Shown: positions 15,571 through 20,419 of the stretch, piece by piece
Layout: every line of letters begins with the position of its first letter
Position numbering within the stretch: position 1 is the stretch's first letter
NCBI GenBank assembly: GCA_001515955.1
Contig: LOES01000232.1
Span: 1 to 20,419, forward strand
Source: Clostridia bacterium BRH_c25
GTDB lineage: Bacteria; Bacillota_A; Clostridia; Lutisporales; Lutisporaceae
Length of the DNA: 20,419 bases
Direction: 5' to 3'
Program-made: the position numbers and the translations under genes
Notes under the pieces: model-generated
What the model was told of the DNA's origin: nothing
Databases searched by the model: none
Seen by the model: the letters and a program-made list of their open reading frames with translations, nothing else

Positions 15571-15596
15571 ACTGTTAATGTTGCAACATTAACAGT
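15571..15596. promoter_or_regulatory. Perfect 26-bp palindrome, putative GntR-family operator
   Basis: ACTGTTAATGTTG followed by its exact complement gives 13-base arms with no loop. The core TAATGT-TGCA-ACATTA is repeated near phnD at 14422-14437 (TAATGT-TATG-ACATTA). It is 98 bases upstream of the GntR start codon and lacks a T-run, so an operator fits better than a terminator. Confidence 0.65.
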
Positions 15597-15611
15597 TGAA
15601 AATAGTATTTG

Positions 15612-15638
15612 AGGCCGCAATTCTTTTCACTGCGGCCT
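15612..15638 (-). terminator. Likely terminator of the TPR gene
   Basis: On the minus strand AGGCCGCA and TGCGGCCT form a perfect GC-rich 8-bp stem with an 11-base loop, 57 bases after the stop codon of the TPR gene. The following sequence CAAATACTATTTT is only moderately T-rich, so termination strength is uncertain. Confidence 0.55.
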
Positions 15639-15694
15639 TGAGTCATTTGAACTTCTCCGCAACCTGCACAATAGACTGGAGAAAGACAAGCCGG

Positions 15695-16357
15695 TTATAT
15701 ACCCAACAGCTCCTCCACTCTCTTATCTCTCTTGAATCCCCGTATCATCAGCAGTCTGTCATAAATCATGACTGCTTTTTCCTTATTGTCTGCCCTTATA
15801 TAGGCATTTACAACCTGAATCAGTATGGATTTGTCAATATGAGCTTTTGACATGGAAAATATTATATCAAAGGTCTTGTCAAAATATTCCACTGCTTTTT
15901 CATATTCTCCCGACTCGGAATATATTATCCCAATGGCACCCATAATCTCAACCTTCAGGTCATTGTCCCTGTCCTGCCCCTCAAGTGCCTGATTAAGACA
16001 GCGTATAGCCTCCTCATCATCTCCCCGCTTATGGTGGGCAACTCCTAAAATTCTCAGAGCATTCTTTCTTTCACTGTCTGTAAGCATTTTTGATTCAAGA
16101 TATTTCTCGAAATACCTTACCGCCTTATCATTGTCCTTATCCAAGTATCTTAGGCCTGTATTGACCTTTCTGGCTGCCATTGATGAAGGCATAAACCATA
16201 CCAATATTACCGGTATGGACAAACCTGCCGTAATTAGCAGCGTCTCCAGCCAGTCAGGAAAAGACTCCATCATTCTTGCAAAATACAATATATTAATTAT
16301 AAATACTACTATCCATAGAAAAATCCTTACAAATACTTCAATAAGTCTATATCTCAT
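15695..16357 (-). CDS. Membrane-anchored TPR-repeat protein of unknown role
   Basis: This protein of about 220 residues has two N-terminal hydrophobic segments at about residues 6-27 and 39-56, then a soluble part with roughly three to four tetratricopeptide repeats, for example DKAVRYFEKYLES, EEAIRCLNQALEG and EKAVEYFDKTFDI. TPR domains are protein-interaction scaffolds; the topology suggests they are cytoplasmic. AGGGTGAT precedes both a GTG at 16360 and an ATG at 16357, and I prefer the ATG. It stands alone, between the GntR regulator and the divergent YjfB-family gene, and nothing ties it to phosphonate use. No specific function is recognised. Confidence 0.82.
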   Translation of the reverse strand: MRYRLIEVFVRIFLWIVVFIINILYFARMMESFPDWLETLLITAGLSIPVILVWFMPSSMAARKVNTGLRYLDKDNDKAVRYFEKYLESKMLTDSERKNALRILGVAHHKRGDDEEAIRCLNQALEGQDRDNDLKVEIMGAIGIIYSESGEYEKAVEYFDKTFDIIFSMSKAHIDKSILIQVVNAYIRADNKEKAVMIYDRLLMIRGFKRDKRVEELLGI

Positions 16358-16407
16358 CACAATATCACCCTTTACAAATGTTAAATTATATTTTATTCAC
16401 TTTCACA

Positions 16408-16520
16408 ATATTGAACGCACAAAAGAATTTACATTGGGCAAAGTGCGAATTCAATAAAAATCAAGGTAACATTTCGCTAAATTTGAATTATGAATGTAAA
16501 ATGTTTTTCGCGAAATATAT
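16408..16520 (+). repeat. Right copy of the ~113-bp structured repeat (inverted relative to 1-113)
   Basis: From ATATTGAACGCAC to the end palindrome TTTCGCGAAA (16506-16515), this matches the minus strand of 1-113 over its full length with about 85% identity by eye. The hairpin arms TTGAA-CGCAC and GTGCG-AA-TTCAA are identical in both copies, while the loop between them differs most. It lies in the spacer between the divergent TPR and YjfB-family genes. Both copies point outward from the intervening 16.3 kb. Confidence 0.82.
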
Positions 16521-16533
16521 TATTATCGTTACT

Positions 16534-16582
16534 CATTATAACATGTATTATAATGTACAAAAATAAATAAAAATGTTATAAT
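16534..16582 (+). promoter_or_regulatory. Promoter and possible operator of the YjfB-family gene
   Basis: TGTACA (16554-16559) and TATAAT (16577-16582) are separated by 17 bases, a good sigma-A-type promoter. The inverted repeat CATTATAA-N6-TTATAATG (16534-16555) touches the -35 box and could be an operator. The ribosome site AAGGAGG follows at 16589-16595. Confidence 0.6.
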
Positions 16583-16602
16583 ATGTATAAGGAGGTATGT
16601 TT

Positions 16603-16797
16603 ATGAGCATATCCATTGATACTTCAGGTCTTCAGAGTGTAAGACAAGCTCTGGGTGTAGCTAATATGCGCATGGCTATGAAACAGGATGCTCAAAGTGT
16701 AGCTTCCATAATAAAAAGCTTGCAGGAATCCAGTGCCAAAACTTTAGAGCTTTCTGTTACTCCTCACAAGGGCGGTAATATTGATTTAAGCGTATAA
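16603..16797 (+). CDS. YjfB-family small protein (putative motility protein)
   Basis: This is a 64-residue protein beginning MSISIDTSGLQSVRQALGVA. It matches the YjfB family of short Firmicute proteins, described only as putative motility proteins, with a helical middle (QDAQSVASIIKSLQESSAK). An in-frame ATG at 16597 is one base from the AAGGAGG site, whereas the ATG at 16603 has seven-base spacing and is preferred. It is monocistronic, with its own promoter and terminator. It is the only plus-strand gene in the window. A motility link is family annotation, not evident from the neighbours. Confidence 0.83.
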   Translation: MSISIDTSGLQSVRQALGVANMRMAMKQDAQSVASIIKSLQESSAKTLELSVTPHKGGNIDLSV

Positions 16798-16829
16798 AAA
16801 ACACTATCGGTTTTCCCGGTAGTGTTTTT
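16796..16829. terminator. Bidirectional intrinsic terminator
   Basis: AAAAACACTATCGG and CCGGTAGTGTTTTT form a stem with one G-U wobble and a short T-rich loop, flanked by A- and T-runs on both sides. It ends the plus-strand YjfB-family gene, whose stop codon touches it, and lies about 20 bases after the minus-strand phosphatase-fold gene, so it serves both convergent transcripts. Confidence 0.92.
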
Positions 16830-16848
16830 GTTTTCCCTTCAGCTGCTT

Positions 16849-17613
16849 TTACTTAATGCATGCATAAGCGCCTTTATGATCTGATACGCATACCTCATCT
16901 TTTCCGTTGAATTTTATTCTGTAATCATAGCTGCCAATTATGTTTGTAAGTATATAATCGATATGAATTTCTTTTTTCTGTTCGTCATAAGCGGTGTTAA
17001 TAGCTTCATTATTTGTTGCCTTTGCAATGTCGGTCCATCCGGTTTGTCCGATCAGCTTATAACCTTTATCCTTATAATCAGTGTTGAAGTCACCTGCAAT
17101 AATCATATTTTTATCTTTACCCTTTATCCATTGAATAAACCTGTCAAGCTGTATTTCAAATTTCTCGACACCGTCATCCTCCCATGCAAAATGCACCGAG
17201 AAAACATCATAATCCACATTATCCTTTATGATGCAAGCATATATGTTTTTTCTGCATCTCCAATTACTTATATCTGTGATTGTCGAAACATACATGCTCT
17301 CTCTATGTATTATTTTGTGCGGTGTCAGTATCGCAACTCCTTCTTCAATCAAACCGTCCAGGATTTTAACACGTTCCCAGAACAGGTCATAGTGAGCATC
17401 GAACTCTTTTTCAAGTATCAGCTTCACTATGTAAGCAGCATTATCCGACCTTATATCCCCGGATATCAATTCTGTATATTTTAATTGGTTTACCTCCTGC
17501 AAGCATATGGCATCATATTTATTATCCGAAATATCTTTTGCAATGTTATAAAAAGCCCAGTAAGTTCTTGGCTCAAAATACGAATGCATATTCAGAGTAA
17601 GTATTTTAAACAT
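16849..17613 (-). CDS. Endonuclease/exonuclease/phosphatase-fold hydrolase, possible sugar-phosphate phosphatase
   Basis: This 254-residue enzyme has all the fold's active-site motifs: LTLNMHSY (N8), CLQEVNQ (E40), FSVHFAW (H141), AGDFNTD (D175, N177), HIDYILTN (D219) and VSDHKGAY (D245, H246). Members with the LTLNxHS opening and this size include MapP-type maltose 6'-phosphate phosphatases, while others act on nucleic acids or lipids. It starts 15 bases after the GH38-like glycosidase gene, with AGGAG ahead of the ATG, so the pair is probably co-transcribed. That context favours dephosphorylation of a sugar or oligosaccharide phosphate over a DNA role. This is an inference; the substrate is unknown. 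Confidence 0.85.
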   Translation of the reverse strand: MFKILTLNMHSYFEPRTYWAFYNIAKDISDNKYDAICLQEVNQLKYTELISGDIRSDNAAYIVKLILEKEFDAHYDLFWERVKILDGLIEEGVAILTPHKIIHRESMYVSTITDISNWRCRKNIYACIIKDNVDYDVFSVHFAWEDDGVEKFEIQLDRFIQWIKGKDKNMIIAGDFNTDYKDKGYKLIGQTGWTDIAKATNNEAINTAYDEQKKEIHIDYILTNIIGSYDYRIKFNGKDEVCVSDHKGAYACIK

Positions 17614-17628
17614 ATATTTCTTCTCCTA

Positions 17629-19698
17629 TCACTTCAGCTTTATTAAGAATCTATATTTCATGTCTTCTTCAAACCACATGGGGAAATTTGTACCCCAGAT
17701 ATTATTATGCAGATTAAAAAACATACCCTTTGACAGACTTGCAGCTTCATTATCAAACCTTAATATCTTCGCATCCCCAATGGAAACAAGCGGGGCATCC
17801 AAGGGTTCTACCGCAATACCCTTTTCACTGTTATAAGCAATTTCTTCAACTGAATGCATATTCCTGTTTCCATTGCTTATTACAGAATAAGGTGATATAT
17901 AATCCCCCATCTTTTTCATCAGCCACTTTGTTTCATCCACGGCAAAGAAATTCATTTCGCACCATGAAGCTTCGGGTATCCGGTTGGCATCCTTATTGAA
18001 CCAGTTCAGCTCAAATCCGACGGATCCATTACCGTAAAAGCTATATATGAGAAGCAGCTTTTCAGGGGAACCGTAATCCATACTGCATTCCGAAGGCATT
18101 TTCAGCTCTATAAAAATCCTGCAGCAGCCTTCTCCTTCATGCAGAACCATATTCTCCACACTTCCCAGGTATCTGGCATGCTGCACAGGCTTTTCAATCA
18201 GCTCAAGGCCGGGTTTGCTAAAATCTGCTATGCACCACCGGTAATGCTGCTCCATATCTCTTTGATAGTGCTCAAGCCAGTATTTATAAGCATCGGCGTC
18301 AAAAACTTCGTATATATATCTTCCTATCCTGTGCTCTTCATCAGCATATATGGTTCCATTTATATTTCTTAAACCGTTAATTGAGCCGTCATTTGCAAAA
18401 CTAACGCGATAATTACCAATTTCATACTCAATACCAGTATCCAATTTTCCGCCCTCCGGCACGTTATATACCGGCAAGTGCTTCTGCAGCGTATCATAAG
18501 CCTCTTTCTGCTTATCATCGGACAAACAATCAATTGCATTATAAATATACTGCCTTTGTTCCTTCCAGGATTGCTCAAACTTGCTGTATGCCCGGGAATG
18601 TACATTTTCTGCCTCATTATCCATTGTAAAGGCACTAATGTATGAGTATTCGGAAGGTATTGAGTTCTCTATCAAATCCTTATTCCTTGCATGCATAAAG
18701 TCTTCCTTCCGGTAATTCCTGAAGTCACAAAAATGCTTCTTCAGATCCATGCCCCAGGTATGCTCCGGTATTAAAATCAACTCATTAAAAAAGGCATTGT
18801 ATTCCTCACTGCCGGCTTCAAGCCTTTTTTCCTCTATCCACCTTTCAGCACATCTGAGAAGCTCTTTAAAGTACGACACCTTCTCAGGATCGGTCCCGAT
18901 TCCATGTATCCATGTATCCCCGATTTCTTCCGTAACAACAGGTAAGTATTCCCTTACGCTATATAGTGCTTCAGCAAAGTTGTCCAAGGTAGAAGCTTCT
19001 ACCACTGCATTAGGGTATTTCTGCCTGAGATACGCGAGATTACTGTTAATTGATGCTTCACCGGCAGGGCCTTCATTATCTCCCGAGTGGGCAAATGCCA
19101 GCACCTGGTCCAAAATGTCAAGCTCCAGTATTTCTCCATATCCTGCCGCATAATTTACTACAAGCTCACTTCCATCCTTGCCCTTCCACAAAAACGCCTT
19201 GGGAACATCCGGAAGCTTTGATGAGGGGTTGACACCAATATGCAGATACTTTATGCCATTTCGCGCCAGTATTGGTATTATTGCTTTGGTATGTCCCGGA
19301 ATATCAGTCATTTTAGCAGCTATTGTATGTTTATTAAATTGCTTGTCCAGCTTTTTTGATATGGATATACCGTACTCAAAGCTTCTTTCATTCATTAATT
19401 CTGTATGTGTGGTAAAGGGTAATCCATGCCATCTGATATAGCCCTTATTTATGGCAGCCTCCAGCTTTGCTGCTTTTTCTTTATCCTTCTGCTGCAGACA
19501 CTCATTAATTATCCAGGAACCTGTAGTCCAGATAAACTTTTTTTGTTCCCCTTCATTATTCACTTTTTCCGCCAGCTCAATGGCTTTAGGTATGAAACTG
19601 TCCATGTAATTGGTTTTAACATTCCTTGCATAGTCGGTAAAACCTATGTCCAGATGTGTTTTATAAATCACATGAACTTTTCTTATCTGCTTTTTCAT
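17629..19698 (-). CDS. GH38-like glycoside hydrolase (DUF5054-type)
   Basis: From the preferred ATG at 19698 (GAGG nine bases upstream; the ATG at 19713 has no ribosome site) this is a 689-residue soluble protein without a signal peptide. The N-terminal HLDIGFTD motif (H15, D17) resembles the zinc ligands of family-38 alpha-mannosidases. TDIPGH (D132) occupies the place of the nucleophile segment DxFGH. EHTWGMDLKKH could supply a third metal ligand. The C-terminal half looks like a beta-sandwich domain, as in GH38 enzymes. DUF5054 proteins are uncharacterised members of this clan. It probably cleaves an imported oligosaccharide in the cytoplasm. Upstream lies a sugar-binding protein gene; downstream is the phosphatase-fold gene, 15 bases away. 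Confidence 0.82.
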   Translation of the reverse strand: MKKQIRKVHVIYKTHLDIGFTDYARNVKTNYMDSFIPKAIELAEKVNNEGEQKKFIWTTGSWIINECLQQKDKEKAAKLEAAINKGYIRWHGLPFTTHTELMNERSFEYGISISKKLDKQFNKHTIAAKMTDIPGHTKAIIPILARNGIKYLHIGVNPSSKLPDVPKAFLWKGKDGSELVVNYAAGYGEILELDILDQVLAFAHSGDNEGPAGEASINSNLAYLRQKYPNAVVEASTLDNFAEALYSVREYLPVVTEEIGDTWIHGIGTDPEKVSYFKELLRCAERWIEEKRLEAGSEEYNAFFNELILIPEHTWGMDLKKHFCDFRNYRKEDFMHARNKDLIENSIPSEYSYISAFTMDNEAENVHSRAYSKFEQSWKEQRQYIYNAIDCLSDDKQKEAYDTLQKHLPVYNVPEGGKLDTGIEYEIGNYRVSFANDGSINGLRNINGTIYADEEHRIGRYIYEVFDADAYKYWLEHYQRDMEQHYRWCIADFSKPGLELIEKPVQHARYLGSVENMVLHEGEGCCRIFIELKMPSECSMDYGSPEKLLLIYSFYGNGSVGFELNWFNKDANRIPEASWCEMNFFAVDETKWLMKKMGDYISPYSVISNGNRNMHSVEEIAYNSEKGIAVEPLDAPLVSIGDAKILRFDNEAASLSKGMFFNLHNNIWGTNFPMWFEEDMKYRFLIKLK

Positions 19699-19729
19699 AT
19701 ATAAATGCCTCATCTATCATATTTTTTAA

Positions 19730-19858
19730 GGAGTTGCTGCAAAATACGGAACGGTCAAGACCGTTCCCTACATACTGTGTTACCAATATTGAAAATGCAC
19801 AGCATTATTGTAGGGATGGGTCTTGACCCATCCGAAATTCATTATTTTACAACAACCT
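19730..19858. repeat. Paired inverted hairpin repeat (REP-like) in the intergenic spacer
   Basis: Two copies of one unit lie head to head. Hairpin one is GGAACGGTC-AA-GACCGTTCC (19748-19767). Hairpin two is GGATGGGTC-TT-GACCCATCC (19814-19833). The stems differ at paired positions in a compensatory way. The flanks also match in inverted orientation: GTTGCTGCAAAATA against GTTGTTGTAAAATA, CTACA against TGTAG, and CTGTG against CACAG. The type GTAGGGA-stem-TCCG is a common dispersed intergenic repeat. It could attenuate or protect transcripts between the binding-protein gene and the glycosidase gene. Confidence 0.85.
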
Positions 19859-19872
19859 CATTAGCCGCATAT

Positions 19873-20419
19873 TTATTTTTTTACTGCCGCATCTCTCGCA
19901 GCATCTGCAGCCTTTAAGGTTTTTTCTATTGTTTTGTCATCCTTGGTTCTGATAAACTCCTGCAAGCCCTTACCTATTGTCTGAATTATCTCGGAAGCAC
20001 CCAGCCAGTCATTCCATGGCGCATATATTCTTCCGCTGCTTAATGCTACAGCAGCTCCGTCCAATTCTGCCGGAAGCACATTATTGAAGTCCTTCAGGAA
20101 CATAGGTCCGCTGTTTGCATTCTGATAGTCGCCCTGAACCTCCTGTGTTGACCATACCTCAAGGAGCTTCACTCCATATTCGGTATTCCCGCCTTCTCTA
20201 ACGGCCCAAGCGGCTCCAGGTCCACCAATCACCCAGCCCTCGCCATTTTTAGCCGGTATGGGGAAGAATGCAAATTTTAAATCAGGATTCTTTGTTTTAA
20301 TATCATTTACTGCCCAATTTCCGCTTTCCCACATTGATGCCTTTCCAAGTGCGAACATATCCTGAGCCTGATTATAGTCCAAGCTTAACATGTCTTGTGT
20401 TATGTACCCTTCTTTGACA
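19873..20419 (-). CDS. Extracellular sugar-binding protein, C-terminal part (cut by window edge)
   Basis: The frame is open to the right edge, so the N-terminus with its signal peptide lies outside the window. The 182 visible residues show family-1 extracellular solute-binding features: DYNQAQDMFALGKASMWESG (the ligand-site region near the middle of the chain), FAFFPIPAKNGEGWVIGGPG and a C-terminal helical segment ending AADAARDAAVKK. It would deliver a sugar or oligosaccharide to an ABC importer. No permease genes follow it; a repeat spacer and the GH38-like gene do. It is a different protein from the lipoprotein at 1871-3349. Confidence 0.9.
   Translation of the reverse strand, partial: VKEGYITQDMLSLDYNQAQDMFALGKASMWESGNWAVNDIKTKNPDLKFAFFPIPAKNGEGWVIGGPGAAWAVREGGNTEYGVKLLEVWSTQEVQGDYQNANSGPMFLKDFNNVLPAELDGAAVALSSGRIYAPWNDWLGASEIIQTIGKGLQEFIRTKDDKTIEKTLKAADAARDAAVKK

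Noticed and set aside
15571..15596. The 26-bp palindrome as a terminator of the TPR gene
   Set aside because: No T-run follows on either strand, a better GC-rich stem lies closer to that gene, and its core recurs near phnD.
1..16520. A complete transposon or genomic island bounded by the 113-bp inverted repeats
   Set aside because: No transposase, integrase or target duplication is visible, the left end is at the window edge, and copies of a dispersed repeat can lie in this orientation by chance.
16963..17484. A 173-codon plus-strand open frame
   Set aside because: It lies opposite the phosphatase-fold gene, whose active-site motifs are all intact; the translated product is low-complexity and unlike a real protein.
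18749..19153. A 134-codon plus-strand open frame
   Set aside because: It is antisense to the GH38-like gene, with no ribosome site or recognisable domain.
19730..19858. CRISPR-like repeats
   Set aside because: Only two units are present, in inverted orientation, each internally palindromic and without spacers of regular length.

Overview
The window looks like chromosomal DNA from a low-to-mid GC Clostridia-type Firmicute. The evidence is AT-rich spacers, strong AGGAGG-type ribosome binding sites, two GTG starts with good Shine-Dalgarno sequences, a YesM-type sensor kinase, a YjfB-family small protein and intrinsic terminators with U-tracts. I cannot name the species. No rRNA, tRNA, CRISPR array or transposase gene is visible.

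The core (about 3.49-15.6 kb, all minus strand) is a carbon-phosphorus (C-P) lyase locus for using phosphonates as a phosphorus source. A PhnF-like GntR/UTRA regulator lies upstream with its own terminator. Then come phnD-phnC-phnE-phnE (phosphonate ABC importer) and phnG-phnH-phnI-phnJ-phnK-phnM-phnL (C-P lyase core and accessory ATPases). The operon ends with a hexapeptide-repeat acyltransferase-like gene, a PHP-family phosphoesterase gene and a strong intrinsic terminator at about 3.49-3.54 kb. Genes overlap or are tightly spaced. No phnP, phnN or phnO is seen. The PHP enzyme probably takes over the late cyclic-phosphate step, as the PHP-family PhnPP does, and could make both PhnP and PhnN unnecessary.

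The regulatory region is rich. A perfect 26-bp palindrome upstream of the GntR gene shares its TAATGT-N4-ACATTA core with a site upstream of phnD, so it is a credible operator pair. A 158-bp MITE-like element with 18-bp perfect terminal inverted repeats and TAA target duplications sits between the regulator gene and the phnD promoter.

Left of the operon (97-3349, minus strand) is a lipoprotein sugar-type solute-binding protein followed by a YesM-like sensor histidine kinase. No permease or response regulator is in view. Right of the operon are an orphan membrane TPR protein (minus), a small plus-strand YjfB-family gene, then a minus-strand carbohydrate region. That region holds the C-terminal part of another sugar-binding protein cut by the window edge, a GH38-like (DUF5054-type) glycosidase and an endonuclease/exonuclease/phosphatase-fold enzyme resembling sugar-phosphate phosphatases.

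Two copies of a roughly 113-bp structured repeat, in inverted orientation, lie at 1-113 and 16408-16520. They bracket the kinase, phn and TPR block. A different paired-hairpin repeat sits at 19730-19858.
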